In this document: positions 45,249 to 53,960 of the stretch, in pieces
How positions within the stretch are numbered: the first letter of the stretch is position 1
Layout: the number at the start of each line of letters is the position of its first letter
Source: Dechloromonas sp. UBA6271
GTDB taxonomy: Bacteria > Pseudomonadota > Gammaproteobacteria > Burkholderiales > Rhodocyclaceae
DNA: 64,000 nt
Assembly: GCA_002440665.1 (NCBI GenBank)
Contig: DJUX01000061.1
Coordinates: 28,816-92,815 of the forward strand
Reading direction: 5' to 3'
Program-made: the position numbers and the translations under genes
Notes under the pieces: model-generated
The model's database searches: none
What the model was told of the DNA's origin: nothing
What the model saw: the letters and a program-made list of their open reading frames with translations, nothing else

Positions 45249-46647
45249 GTCGCCGGGCGACTCGGTCGCCGGCGAACATCCGTTCAGCGAACTTCCGTTG
45301 TCGCCGGCGATGCTGGCGAACCTGCAGCAGCTCGACTATTTGAGGATGACGCCGATCCAGGCGGCCAGCCTGCCGCTGGCCCTGGCCGGGCACGACCTGA
45401 TCGCGCAGGCCAAGACTGGCAGCGGCAAGACGGCCGCTTTTGGGCTGGCGCTGCTGAACAAGCTGAATCCGAAGAGCTTTGCCGTGCAGGCCATGGTGCT
45501 TTGCCCGACGCGCGAACTGGCCGACCAGGTCACGCAGGAAATCCGCCGCCTGGCGCGCTTCGAGGACAACATCAAGGTGCTGGCGCTGGTTGGCGGTTCA
45601 ACTCTGCGCAACCAGGCCACCAGTCTGGAAAATGGCGTCCATATCGTCGTCGGTACACCCGGCCGCATCATGGACCACATGGAACGCGGCTATCTGAAGC
45701 TCGATGAACTCGCTACGCTGGTTCTCGACGAAGCCGACCGCATGCTCGACATGGGCTTTCACGACGACATCGCCTACGTTGCCAAGCGTTGCCCAGCCAA
45801 ACGCCAGACGCTGCTGTTCTCGGCCACCTACCCGGAAGGCATTGCCCAGCTGGCGAAACAGTTCCTGCGCCAGCCGCAGGAGGTGAAGCTGCTCGATCAG
45901 CATGGCGAAAGCAAGATTCGCCAGCGCTTCTACGAGGTGAAGCACGAAGAGCGGCTACAAGCTGTCGCCACGCTGCTCAAGCACTACCGCCCGGTCAGCG
46001 CGCTGGCCTTCTGCAACACCAAGCAGCAATGCCGCGATCTGCTCAACGTACTGCGCCACGAAGGCATTCAGGCGCTGACGCTGAATGGCGATCTGGAACA
46101 GCGCGAGCGCGATCAGGTGCTGATCCAGTTCGCCAACGGCAGCTGCTCGGTGCTGGTCGCCACCGACGTCGCGGCGCGCGGCCTCGATATCACCAATCTG
46201 GAGGCGGTGATCAACGTCGATGTGACGCCCGACCCGGAAATTCATATCCATCGCATCGGCCGCACCGGTCGCGGCGATGAGGAGGGCTGGGCGCTGAGCC
46301 TGTGCAGCCACGGCGACAAGCGCCGGGTCGCCGCCATTGCCCAGGCGATGGGCTGCCAGCTGACCTGGAGCGAACTGGGCGCGCTGGATGGCGCCGACAA
46401 CGCGCCGCTGGTGCCGCCGATGGTGACACTGCAGATTCTCGGCGGGCGCAAGGACAAGATCCGCCCCGGCGACGTGCTCGGCGCCCTGACCGGCGAGGCG
46501 GGATTTACCCGCGAGCAGGTTGGCAAGATCACCGTTACCGATCAGACCACCTATGTCGCCGTTGCCCGCGACATTGCACGCGAGGCCGTGCGCAAACTGT
46601 CGGCCGGCAAGGTCAAGGGCAAGACGGTGAAGGTCCGCGCGCTGTAG
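45232..46647 (+). CDS. dbpA: DEAD-box RNA helicase DbpA
   Basis: ATP-dependent RNA helicase that works on 23S rRNA helix 92 during large-subunit assembly. 471 residues. Motifs in order: Q motif LRMTPIQAASLPLALAG, I AKTGSGKTAAF, Ia PTRELADQV, Ib TPGRIMDHM, II VLDEADRMLDMGF, III FSATYPEG, IV ALAFCNTKQQC, V TDVAARGLDI, VI HRIGRTGRG. The C-terminal RNA-recognition domain specific to DbpA (VTLQILGGRKDKIRPGDVLG then ALTGEAGFTREQVGKITV) confirms the subfamily. The ATG at 45232 begins MTQPVESPGD, inside the end of the HMA gene. Confidence 0.94.
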   Translation: MTQPVESPGDSVAGEHPFSELPLSPAMLANLQQLDYLRMTPIQAASLPLALAGHDLIAQAKTGSGKTAAFGLALLNKLNPKSFAVQAMVLCPTRELADQVTQEIRRLARFEDNIKVLALVGGSTLRNQATSLENGVHIVVGTPGRIMDHMERGYLKLDELATLVLDEADRMLDMGFHDDIAYVAKRCPAKRQTLLFSATYPEGIAQLAKQFLRQPQEVKLLDQHGESKIRQRFYEVKHEERLQAVATLLKHYRPVSALAFCNTKQQCRDLLNVLRHEGIQALTLNGDLEQRERDQVLIQFANGSCSVLVATDVAARGLDITNLEAVINVDVTPDPEIHIHRIGRTGRGDEEGWALSLCSHGDKRRVAAIAQAMGCQLTWSELGALDGADNAPLVPPMVTLQILGGRKDKIRPGDVLGALTGEAGFTREQVGKITVTDQTTYVAVARDIAREAVRKLSAGKVKGKTVKVRAL

Positions 46648-46658
46648 CCACGCTGGTT

Positions 46659-47234
46659 TCAGGAGGTCGGCTCGGCGGTTTTGGTTTTCGGTGCTTTTGG
46701 CGTGTCGACCGCAACAGGCGGCCACAGCGGCCGGCCGTTTGCCGCCAGATGGCTGAGATAGACCCGCAGATCGAATTCCAGCTGGTGATACTCCGGTTCC
46801 ATGTGCTGGCATAGCTGATAGAAGGCCTTGTCGTGCTCGCGTTCCCGAAGGTGCGCCAATTCGTGCACGACGATCATGCGCAGGAATTCTGGCGGCATTT
46901 CCCTGAATACGGTCGCCACGCGAATCTCGCGCTTCGACTTGAGCTTCGTCCCTTGCACCCGCGAAATGTTCGTATGCGTGCCGAGTGCGTTCTGGATGAC
47001 ATGCAGCTTGCTGTCGAACGCCACCTTGCTCAGTTGTCCGGTGTTGCGTAGATATTCGCCCTTGAGTGCCTGCACGTAGTCATAGAGCGCCTTGTCGGTG
47101 CGCACGGCATGGGCCAGCGGATACTTTTTCGTCAGGATATCGGCCAGCCGGTTCTGCTCGATCAGCTGCTGTACTTGCGCTGTCAGGTTTGCCGGGTAGC
47201 CAGCCAGGTAATTCGGTGGTGGTTTCGGGCGCAT
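46659..47234 (-). CDS. YgjP-like zinc metallopeptidase
   Basis: 191 residues of the YgjP/DUF45 M48-like family. The zinc motif HELAH is followed by the third ligand in VVHELAHLREREHDKAFYQL and QHMEPEYHQLEFDLR. The N-terminal half (residues 1-100) lacks a known motif. Cytosolic, physiological substrate unknown. The C-terminal WPPVAVDTPKAPKTKTAEP is encoded by a GTCGAC element and looks like an added tail. Convergent with dbpA, 11 bases apart. Confidence 0.82.
   Translation of the reverse strand: MRPKPPPNYLAGYPANLTAQVQQLIEQNRLADILTKKYPLAHAVRTDKALYDYVQALKGEYLRNTGQLSKVAFDSKLHVIQNALGTHTNISRVQGTKLKSKREIRVATVFREMPPEFLRMIVVHELAHLREREHDKAFYQLCQHMEPEYHQLEFDLRVYLSHLAANGRPLWPPVAVDTPKAPKTKTAEPTS
46691..46718 (-). 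repeat. GTCGAC dispersed element, at 3' end of ygjP-like gene
   Basis: On the minus strand CCTGTTGCGGTCGACACG then CCAAAAGCACCGAAAACC. In frame VAVDTPK, in the variable tail. Confidence 0.65.
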
Positions 47235-47258
47235 GAACGGCGAGGCCTGCCGTGCCGC

Positions 47259-48098
47259 TCAGTCGAACAGATTGAGCAGCGAATCCAGCCCGCCAAAATT
47301 GATGGCGACATCCGCCTTGGCGCGCGTCGCCGGCTTGGCGCGGAAAGCCACCGACAGCCCGGCCTGCGCCATCATCAGCAGATCGTTGGCGCCGTCACCG
47401 CAGGCAATGACCTGATCTTTATGCAAGCCCAGTTCGTCGGTCAGGCGGGCCAGGTGGTGGGCCTTGGCGGCGGCATCGACGATGTCGCCGACGACGCGGC
47501 CGGTCAGCTTGCCGCCGGAAATTTCCAGTTCGTTCGAGGTCGCGAAATCGAAGCCGAGTTCGATGCGCAAACGTTCGGTGAAATAAGTGAAGCCGCCCGA
47601 CAGGATGGCGGTGCGCAGCCCGGCATTTTGCGCCGCCTCCAACAGCTCGCGGGCACCGGGCGACAGCAGCAGACGCTCGCCGAAAACGCGGGCCAGCACG
47701 CGGGCGTCGAGCCCGGCGAGCAGCGCCAGCCGGCGGCGCAGGCTCTCGCGATAGTCGATCTCACCGCGCATCGCCGCTTCGGTCACCGCCGAAACCTCGG
47801 CTTTCCGGCCGGCAAAATCGGCCAGTTCGTCGATGCACTCGATGGTAATCAGCGTCGAATCCATGTCGAAAGCGATAAGGCCGAAATCGGAGAATTTCTT
47901 GCCCGCCTCGACAAAGGCCCAGTCTAGTTTTTCAGCTTCGATCAGCGGGACCAGCCCATCAAATTCTGGCGTCCGGATAGCATTTTGCAATCGAACCACC
48001 TGCGGTGGCCGAGGTTCCACGGTCGACGCGCCGGTGGCTGTCAGAATTTTTTCGAGAAGGAAAGTGGGCAGCGCACCACCCTGAATGATGAGGTTCAT
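47259..48098 (-). CDS. serB: Phosphoserine phosphatase SerB
   Basis: HAD-family enzyme, last step of serine synthesis. 279 residues. Motif I is IAFDMDSTLITIECIDELA (nucleophile Asp near 95), motif II LSGGFTYF near 180, and motif IV CGDGANDLLMM near 243. The N-terminal 80 residues are a regulatory domain shorter than ACT-ACT versions. Serine from SerB feeds CysE, encoded 10 kb away. Monocistronic. Confidence 0.94.
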   Translation of the reverse strand: MNLIIQGGALPTFLLEKILTATGASTVEPRPPQVVRLQNAIRTPEFDGLVPLIEAEKLDWAFVEAGKKFSDFGLIAFDMDSTLITIECIDELADFAGRKAEVSAVTEAAMRGEIDYRESLRRRLALLAGLDARVLARVFGERLLLSPGARELLEAAQNAGLRTAILSGGFTYFTERLRIELGFDFATSNELEISGGKLTGRVVGDIVDAAAKAHHLARLTDELGLHKDQVIACGDGANDLLMMAQAGLSVAFRAKPATRAKADVAINFGGLDSLLNLFD

Positions 48099-48140
48099 GT
48101 TGTTCTATAAAAACGTGCGCTGTCTCGTTTGTCTTGATTT

Positions 48141-48180
48141 CATTTTTGCCAATTTTTTTCGGTCGACCGCAACTGGGCAG
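48141..48180 (-). repeat. GTCGAC dispersed element, intergenic (near-consensus)
   Basis: On the minus strand CTGCCCAGTTGCGGTCGACC then GAAAAAAATTGGCAAAAATG. Flanking bases also match the copy at 7111-7150 (CCAC-GCCC before the core). Confidence 0.85.
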
Positions 48181-48201
48181 TGGAAAACAGTGGTTTGTTC
48201 C

Positions 48202-48552
48202 CTATTGCGCTAACTCTTCATATGGGTCGTGTCCAAGGCGACCCTTGGCTACCATAACGATTTTCTCAGGAAATAGGCTCTTGTACTTGAGGGCAATTGC
48301 CTCGAACGACAGGTCAACTCTTCCGGCTGCGACAAGTACTTCATAGCCTTGACTTGCTGTCTTCTTGAGCACGAGGCGCGATATTGTCTCCACATCTCCA
48401 TGTTTTTTGAGCATTGGCCAAGTGCGCCCGGCGCGCTTCCCGATCAATAGTTCATAGACGTACATCGCGAGCATGACGTCGCGGTGCAGAGGATTGCCGC
48501 CAACTTTGCTCGCACGATTAATGGCGTAAGCCAGTCCGGGGATTTCTTTCAT
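48202..48552 (-). CDS. Hypothetical protein
   Basis: 116 residues that I do not recognise, starting MKEIPGLAYAINRASKVGGN and ending GRLGHDPYEELAQ. It is soluble, basic in the first half, with no signal peptide or clear motif. Codon use looks less GC-biased than the neighbours, and it lies next to other small accessory genes (DUF2442, DUF4160), suggesting a small acquired patch between serB and aroG. Confidence 0.5.
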   Translation of the reverse strand: MKEIPGLAYAINRASKVGGNPLHRDVMLAMYVYELLIGKRAGRTWPMLKKHGDVETISRLVLKKTASQGYEVLVAAGRVDLSFEAIALKYKSLFPEKIVMVAKGRLGHDPYEELAQ

Positions 48553-48592
48553 CGTTTCTCAGCTTCAGCAGATGAACAATTAAGCTTCAGAA

Positions 48593-48913
48593 TCAAAAGG
48601 GGACAGACCACGTTTTATTCGTTGAGAGATTTTCGTACAGCCAAGCCGGGTCAAGGTCAGCGCCATTCGGCCAGGTAAGAACGCCGAGTTCAATCCGCAC
48701 CTGATTAAAGAAGGCAGGGTCGGCCAACGGCGCGTATATGCCGGGGGTTGCACAGGTTCTGATCGTCGAGCAATCGGCGACGCCTGCCGAACCATCCTTG
48801 AAGGTCACTGCGAGCAGGTGCCCCGGCAGAACCGAGACGGCCTGAATGCGCCACGGAGCCGCTGGAATTACTCCAGCGGCTGAATTTTCTTGGGCAGTTG
48901 CTTGGCTTGGCAT
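48593..48913 (-). CDS. DUF2442 family protein
   Basis: 106 residues. The DUF2442 core is clear: IQAVSVLPGHLLAVTFKDGS, GVADCSTIR, GIYAPLADPAFFNQVRIELG and LTWPNGADLDPAWLYEN. I start at the ATG at 48913 (MPSQATAQEN), which overlaps the upstream DUF4160 gene by 46 bases. A start inside the overlap, nearer to PWRIQAV, is also possible. The last residues (TWSVPF) are encoded by a GGGGACAGACCA repeat, so the natural C-terminus may have been overwritten. DUF4160-DUF2442 pairs recur next to each other in genomes and have been suggested to act together; role unproven. Confidence 0.75.
   Translation of the reverse strand: MPSQATAQENSAAGVIPAAPWRIQAVSVLPGHLLAVTFKDGSAGVADCSTIRTCATPGIYAPLADPAFFNQVRIELGVLTWPNGADLDPAWLYENLSTNKTWSVPF
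48599..48612 (+). repeat. GGGGACAGACCACG repeat arm
   Basis: Same 12-base string as in the inverted repeat at 55477-55550. Here a single arm overlaps the end of the DUF2442 gene. This string is typical of REP-like repeats left around RAYT/transposase loci; the assignment is inference. Confidence 0.55.
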
Positions 48914-49128
48914 AGTTCCCAATCCTCCATCAGTTCTCGTCTGTGTTCGACGGCCCACTCTATGGTGAGGTTCAGGGCGCGCTTGGGCAGACTGCCGCCA
49001 ATCACTTCCAGCGTACGAATGTCGATCAGCGCTTCGTGCTCCGCGTAAAGCGCATGGAAGTGCGGTGGCGCGTGTTCACGCCAAAACATCTGGATAACGA
49101 TGCCGAAGAACTGGCTGATGGTCGGCAT
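48868..49128 (-). CDS. DUF4160 family protein
   Basis: 86 residues, MPTISQFFGIVIQMFWREHA then PPHFHALYAEHEALIDIRTL, LPKRALNLTIEWAVEHRREL and the ending LPKKIQPLE. This is the full DUF4160 pattern. Upstream member of an overlapping pair with DUF2442, arranged like a toxin-antitoxin or two-subunit module. It lies ten bases downstream of the aroG stop, on the same strand. Confidence 0.82.
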   Translation of the reverse strand: MPTISQFFGIVIQMFWREHAPPHFHALYAEHEALIDIRTLEVIGGSLPKRALNLTIEWAVEHRRELMEDWELCQAKQLPKKIQPLE

Positions 49129-49138
49129 CGTATCCGGC

Positions 49139-50212
49139 TCAGGACTTCCGTTCCGGAAGCACGTCGCGCAGCAGCACGGCGGCGTCGCGGATCATCCTGT
49201 CCGTGGTGTCCCAGTCGACGCAGCCGTCGGTGACCGAGCAGCCGTATTTCAGTTGCGACAGATCGGCCGGGATCGGCTGGTTGCCGGCTTCGATGTTGGA
49301 TTCGATCATGACGCCGACCAGCGACTTGTTGCCGAGGCGGATCTGGTTGACGATGTCGGCCATGACCAGCGGCTGTAGTTCCGGCTTCTTGAAGCTGTTG
49401 GCGTGCGAGCAGTCGACGACGATGTTGTGCGGCAGCTTGCCCTTGGTCAGCGCCTGTTCGACCATCGAGATCGAAACCGTGTCGTAGTTCGGGCGCCCGT
49501 CGCCGCCGCGCAGCACGATGTGGCCGTGGCGGTTGCCCTTGGTGCGGACGATGGCGACGCGGCCCTGGCCGTTGAGGCCGAGGAAGGAATGCGGCTTGGA
49601 GGCGGAGAGGATGGCGTTGATCGCCACACTGAGGTCGCCGCTGGTGCCATTCTTGAAGCCGACCGGGGTGGACAGGCCGGACGACATTTCGCGGTGCGTT
49701 TGCGATTCGGTGGTGCGGGCGCCGATGGCGGTCCACGAGATCAGGTCGCCGTAATACTGCGGGCCGTAGGGATCGAGCGCCTCGGTGCCTGCCGGCAGGC
49801 CGAGTTCGGCGACGTCGAGCAGGAACTGGCGAGCCTTTTCCATGCCGACATTGACTTGGAAGGAATCGTCCATGAACGGATCGTTGATGTAACCCTTCCA
49901 GCCGACTGTGGTGCGCGGCTTCTCGAAATAGACGCGCATGATGATCTGCAGTACGTCGCCGACTTCGTCGGAGAGCGCCTTGAGGCGGCGGGCATAGTCG
50001 AGGCCGGCCACCGGGTCGTGGATGGAGCAGGGGCCGACGACGACGAACAGGCGGTGATCCTTGCGGTCGAGAATCCTGCGCAGCAGGTCGCGCCCGTGCA
50101 TGACGGTTTTGGCCGCCTTGAGCGACAGCGGCAGGCGGGCGTGGATTTCTTCCGGCGCCGGCATGGTGTCGAAGGCGGTGACGTTTACGTTTTCAATGTC
50201 GATAGTGCTCAT
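49139..50212 (-). CDS. aroG: 3-deoxy-7-phosphoheptulonate synthase (class I DAHP synthase)
   Basis: First enzyme of the shikimate pathway, joining phosphoenolpyruvate and erythrose 4-phosphate. 357 residues with VVVGPCSIHDPVAGLDYARR, MRVYFEKPRTTVGWKGYIND, GARTTESQTHREMSSGLSTP and VVDCSHANSFKKPELQPLV, including the metal-binding Cys and His. Class I-alpha, AroG/AroF/AroH type; which aromatic acid inhibits it cannot be read. It starts just 3 bases after the mfd stop, so it is probably co-transcribed with mfd. Confidence 0.95.
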   Translation of the reverse strand: MSTIDIENVNVTAFDTMPAPEEIHARLPLSLKAAKTVMHGRDLLRRILDRKDHRLFVVVGPCSIHDPVAGLDYARRLKALSDEVGDVLQIIMRVYFEKPRTTVGWKGYINDPFMDDSFQVNVGMEKARQFLLDVAELGLPAGTEALDPYGPQYYGDLISWTAIGARTTESQTHREMSSGLSTPVGFKNGTSGDLSVAINAILSASKPHSFLGLNGQGRVAIVRTKGNRHGHIVLRGGDGRPNYDTVSISMVEQALTKGKLPHNIVVDCSHANSFKKPELQPLVMADIVNQIRLGNKSLVGVMIESNIEAGNQPIPADLSQLKYGCSVTDGCVDWDTTDRMIRDAAVLLRDVLPERKS

Positions 50213-50215
50213 GGC

Positions 50216-53200
50216 TTATTGGCTCAGCTGGCGAATCATGTCTTTCACTGCGGCAACCTTGTCGTTCAGGGTCGGGCAATGGCGTAAGAGCGAAATTTTA
50301 TCCTGTCCGGCCAGCTTATAGCTGCGGTTTTTCTGGATCAAATTGATTATCTTGATCGGCTCGATAGGCGGATTCTTCGAAAATTCCGGGCTGAACTGCA
50401 GGGTAATCTGGTCGTTGGTCGCATCCAGCTTCTGCACGCAATACGGCTTCACCAGCAGGCGCAGGCGGTGCGTGGCGAGCAGCGACTGGCCTTGCAGCGG
50501 CAGTTCGCCGAAGCGGTCGATCAGTTCTTCCTGCAGCGCGTCGATCTCTTCCGCCGTATCGCCGTTAGCCAGCCGCTTGTAGAGGGTCAGGCGTTCGTGA
50601 ACATCCGGGCAATAGGCATCGGGTAGCAAGGCCGGCGTGCGCAGGTTGATTTCGGTGCCGATGCCGAGCGGCTGGGTAAGGTCGACTACATCGAGGTGCT
50701 TGCCTTGCTTCAAGGCAGCGACGGCGCGGTTGAGCATATCGGTAAACAGGTTGAAACCGACTTCCTGCATCTCGCCCGACTGGTTGTCGCCGAGCACTTC
50801 GCCGGCACCGCGGATTTCGAGATCGTGCATGGCAAGGAAAAAGCCGGAACCGAGTTCTTCCATCGCCTGGATCGCTTCGAGGCGCATCTTGGCCTGCTTG
50901 GTCAGCGCCTTCTCGTCCTGCACCAGCAGGTAGGCATAGGCCTGGTGGTGTGACCGGCCAACCCGGCCGCGCAACTGGTGCAGTTGGGCAAGGCCGAACT
51001 TTTCGGAACGGTTGATCAGGATGGTGTTGGCGTGCGGATTGTCGATGCCGGTTTCGATGATGGTCGTGCACAGCAGCACGTTGGCGCGCTGGCCGGTGAA
51101 GTCGCGCATCACGCGCTCCAGTTCACGTTCGTTCATCTGGCCGTGGCCGATGACGATACGCGCCTCGGGCACCAGCTTTTCCAGTTTCTCGCGCATGTTG
51201 GCTATGGTGTCGACTTCGTTGTGCAGGAAGTACACTTGGCCGCCGCGCTTCAGTTCGCGTAGCACGGCTTCGCGAATGATGCCGTCCGAGAAGCGGCTGA
51301 CGAAAGTCTTGATCGCCAGGCGTTTCTGCGGCGCGGTGGCGATCACCGAGAAGTCGCGCAGGCCTTCCATCGACATTGCCAGGGTGCGCGGGATCGGCGT
51401 CGCGGTCAGGGTCAGCACGTCGACCTCGGCCCGCATTGCCTTCAGCGTTTCCTTCTGGCGGACGCCGAAACGGTGTTCCTCGTCGATGACAACGAGGCCG
51501 AGGCGCTTGAACCTAACGTCCTTGCCGATCAGCTTGTGCGTGCCGATGATCACGTCGATCTTGCCTTCGGCGAGTTCCTGCAAGGCCAGCGACGATTCCT
51601 TGGCGGTCTTGAAGCGTGAGATTTCGGCGATCTTCACTGGCCAGTCGGCGAAGCGGTCGGTAAAGGTCTGGTAATGCTGTTCGCAGAGCAGGGTGGTCGG
51701 GCAGAGTACGGCGACCTGCTTGCCGCCAGCCACCGCGCAGAACGCGGCGCGCAGCGCGACCTCGGTCTTGCCGAAACCGACATCGCCGCAGACCAGGCGG
51801 TCCATCGGCTTGCCGGAGCGCATGTCGTCGATGACGGCGGCGATGGCGGTAGCCTGATCGTTGGTTTCCTCGAAGCCGAAACCGTCGGCGAAGGCCTCGT
51901 AATCGCTTTCCTTGAAGGCGAAGGCGTGACCCTGGCGGGCGGCGCGGGCGGCATAGAGCGCGAGCAGTTCTGCAGCCGTGTCACGCGCCTGTTCGGCGGC
52001 CTTGCGTTTGGCCTTTTCCCACTGGCCGGAACCGAGCGTGTGCAGCGGCGCGCTTTCCGGGTCGGCCCCCGAATAACGGGAAATCACGTGCAACTGCGCC
52101 ACCGGCACGAAGAGCTTGGCCTCGTTGGCATAATGCAGTTCGAGGAATTCCTGCTCGCCGAGGCCGAGATCCATGCGCACCAGCCCGCGGTAGCGCCCTA
52201 TGCCGTGGCTTTCATGCACCACCGGGTCGCCGACCTTGAGTTCGGTGAGATCCTTCAGCCAGTTGTCGAAAGTGGCTTTCTTCTGGGCTTCGCGCCGGGT
52301 GCGGCGCGGCGTGCCGGCGAAGAGTTCGGTTTCGGTGATGAAGGCCAGATCGTCCATCGCGAAACCGGCCTGCAGTGGGCCGATGCCCAGTGCCAGTCGG
52401 GCGTCGCCGGCCAGAAAACCGGCGAGATCGGCGCTGGCGGTGGGCTTCAGGCCGTGCTCGCCAAACATCGCGGCCAGCGTTTCGCGGCGGCCGGCGGTTT
52501 CGGCCACCAGCAGCACGCGGCCCTTGAAGCCGGCCAGATGGTTCTTCAGCGCGCTCAGCGGGTCGTCGCTCCTGCGGTCGACCGCCACATTGGGCAGTTT
52601 TCCAGCCGCTTCGGCATTTTTGGCATTCAGGGCCAGTCGACCGTAGCTCTTTGCCGCCGCGAAAAAAGCTTCGTCGGTCAGGAACAATTCTTCCGGTGCC
52701 AGCAACGGCCGCGCCTTGTCGCCCTGCAGCAGGTTGTAGCGCGAGCGGGTATCGGCCCAGAAGGCGGCAATGGCAGCCGGCGCATCGCCGTGCGTGACGA
52801 AAACAGCATCCTTCGGCAGGTAATCGAAAATGCTTGCCGTTTCGTCGAAGAACAGCGGCAGGTAGTACTCGATACCGGCGCTGGCGATGCCGGTCGAAAT
52901 GTCCTTGTAGATGCCCGACTTGGCCGGGTCGCCCTCGAAACGCTCGCGGAAGCACTGGCGGAAATGCGTGCGCCCCTTGTCGTCCATCGGAAACTCGCGC
53001 GCCGGCAGCAAGCGCACTTCCGGCACCGGGAAGACGGTGCGCTGGGTATCGACGTCGAAAGTCTTGATGCTTTCGATCTCGTCGTCGAAGAGATCGAGCC
53101 GGTAGGGCAGCTGCGAGCCCATCGGGAAGAGGTCGATCAGGCCGCCGCGAATCGAATATTCGCCGGGCGACACCACCTGTGTGACGTGAGCGTAACCGGC

Positions 53201-53656
53201 CAGCGTCACCTGGCTGCGGAACTTCTCGGCATCGAGTTTCTGACCCTTCCTGAACTCGAAGGTATAGGCGGCCATGAACTCCGGCGGCGCCAAGCGATTG
53301 ACTGCGGTCGACGCCGGAACAAGCAGGATTTCCACATCGCCCTGCAGCGCAGCCCACAGCGTGGCGAGGCGTTCGGAAACGAGATCCTGATGCGGCGAAA
53401 AGTGGTCGTAGGGCAGCGTTTCCCAGTCCGGCAACAAGCGCACCTTGAGGCCGGGCGCGAACCACGGAATTTCATCCAGCAGCCGCTGCGCATCCGCCGC
53501 GCTGGCAGTGACCACGGCAAGCAGCCGCCCCTTGCTCTGGTCGGCCAATTCAGCGAGCGCCAGCGCATCGCCCGAACCGGCCAGCAGCGGCAGATCGATA
53601 CGGGTGCCGGGCTTGGGAAGGGCGGGGAGGGAAAGCAGGGAGCGGGAGGCGGACAC
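50216..53656 (-). CDS. mfd: Transcription-repair coupling factor Mfd
   Basis: Removes RNA polymerase stalled at DNA damage and recruits UvrA. 1146 residues, normal for Mfd. Order: UvrB-homology domains (1-340), RNA-polymerase-interacting domain (about 470-545, GDPVVHESHGIGRYRGLVRM), RecG-like translocase with DRLVCGDVGFGKTEVALRAA (Walker A near 630), VIDEEHRFGVRQKE (DEEH box), LTATPIPRTL, FLHNEVDTI, GQMNERELE, QLRGRVGRSHHQAYAYLL, and the C-terminal TRCF regulatory domain. Four stretches carry the GTCGAC core. The upstream about 300 bp to the next gene should hold its promoter. Confidence 0.96.
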   Translation of the reverse strand: MSASRSLLSLPALPKPGTRIDLPLLAGSGDALALAELADQSKGRLLAVVTASAADAQRLLDEIPWFAPGLKVRLLPDWETLPYDHFSPHQDLVSERLATLWAALQGDVEILLVPASTAVNRLAPPEFMAAYTFEFRKGQKLDAEKFRSQVTLAGYAHVTQVVSPGEYSIRGGLIDLFPMGSQLPYRLDLFDDEIESIKTFDVDTQRTVFPVPEVRLLPAREFPMDDKGRTHFRQCFRERFEGDPAKSGIYKDISTGIASAGIEYYLPLFFDETASIFDYLPKDAVFVTHGDAPAAIAAFWADTRSRYNLLQGDKARPLLAPEELFLTDEAFFAAAKSYGRLALNAKNAEAAGKLPNVAVDRRSDDPLSALKNHLAGFKGRVLLVAETAGRRETLAAMFGEHGLKPTASADLAGFLAGDARLALGIGPLQAGFAMDDLAFITETELFAGTPRRTRREAQKKATFDNWLKDLTELKVGDPVVHESHGIGRYRGLVRMDLGLGEQEFLELHYANEAKLFVPVAQLHVISRYSGADPESAPLHTLGSGQWEKAKRKAAEQARDTAAELLALYAARAARQGHAFAFKESDYEAFADGFGFEETNDQATAIAAVIDDMRSGKPMDRLVCGDVGFGKTEVALRAAFCAVAGGKQVAVLCPTTLLCEQHYQTFTDRFADWPVKIAEISRFKTAKESSLALQELAEGKIDVIIGTHKLIGKDVRFKRLGLVVIDEEHRFGVRQKETLKAMRAEVDVLTLTATPIPRTLAMSMEGLRDFSVIATAPQKRLAIKTFVSRFSDGIIREAVLRELKRGGQVYFLHNEVDTIANMREKLEKLVPEARIVIGHGQMNERELERVMRDFTGQRANVLLCTTIIETGIDNPHANTILINRSEKFGLAQLHQLRGRVGRSHHQAYAYLLVQDEKALTKQAKMRLEAIQAMEELGSGFFLAMHDLEIRGAGEVLGDNQSGEMQEVGFNLFTDMLNRAVAALKQGKHLDVVDLTQPLGIGTEINLRTPALLPDAYCPDVHERLTLYKRLANGDTAEEIDALQEELIDRFGELPLQGQSLLATHRLRLLVKPYCVQKLDATNDQITLQFSPEFSKNPPIEPIKIINLIQKNRSYKLAGQDKISLLRHCPTLNDKVAAVKDMIRQLSQ
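52573..52602 (+). repeat. GTCGAC dispersed element, in mfd
   Basis: TGCGGTCGACCGCC then ACATTGGGCAGTTTTCC. The palindromic core is read on the mfd strand as NVAVDRR. It faces the next copy at 52613-52645. Confidence 0.55.
52613..52645 (-). repeat. GTCGAC dispersed element, in mfd (opposing copy)
   Basis: On the minus strand CTACGGTCGACTGGCC then CTGAATGCCAAAAATGCC. One core base differs. The A-tract ends of this and the preceding copy point toward each other. Confidence 0.55.
53301..53333 (+). repeat. GTCGAC dispersed element, in mfd
   Basis: ACTGCGGTCGACGCCGGAAC then AAGCAGGATTTCC. Antisense to mfd, read there as PASTAVNR. Confidence 0.5.
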
Positions 53657-53960
53657 GATGACGCGGGTACGGCTGGGAGGGGGTGAATTATAGCCGCTTC
53701 GGAGGAGGGCTATCGGCGTGGGCTGGGTGGCGTTGGGCCAGCGAAAGCGTATGGCATGGTGGTAGTATGCCTAAAGAATTTCACCGCCGTAATTTGCGAA
53801 TGCATATCGATGAATATATTTGAACCAAGTCTTGGGATGGTTGCTGTTAACGGGTTCCGGCTTGAAGCGTTGCCGGGCTTAGATGGCGGTTGCCATGCTT
53901 ATACGTCAAATACGCCTTCACATCACATTCGGCGTCTCAACTCAACCCTGGGAGTACGTA
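53657..53960. other. Intergenic stretch between mfd and ATPase gene
   Basis: About 300 bases holding the divergent start regions of mfd and the P-loop ATPase gene. The sequence becomes more AT-rich toward the ATPase. No further gene is supported. Confidence 0.5.

Noticed and set aside
51674..53686. 670-codon plus-strand frame opposite mfd
   Set aside because: mfd on the minus strand has all helicase motifs and normal length; the opposite frame has none.
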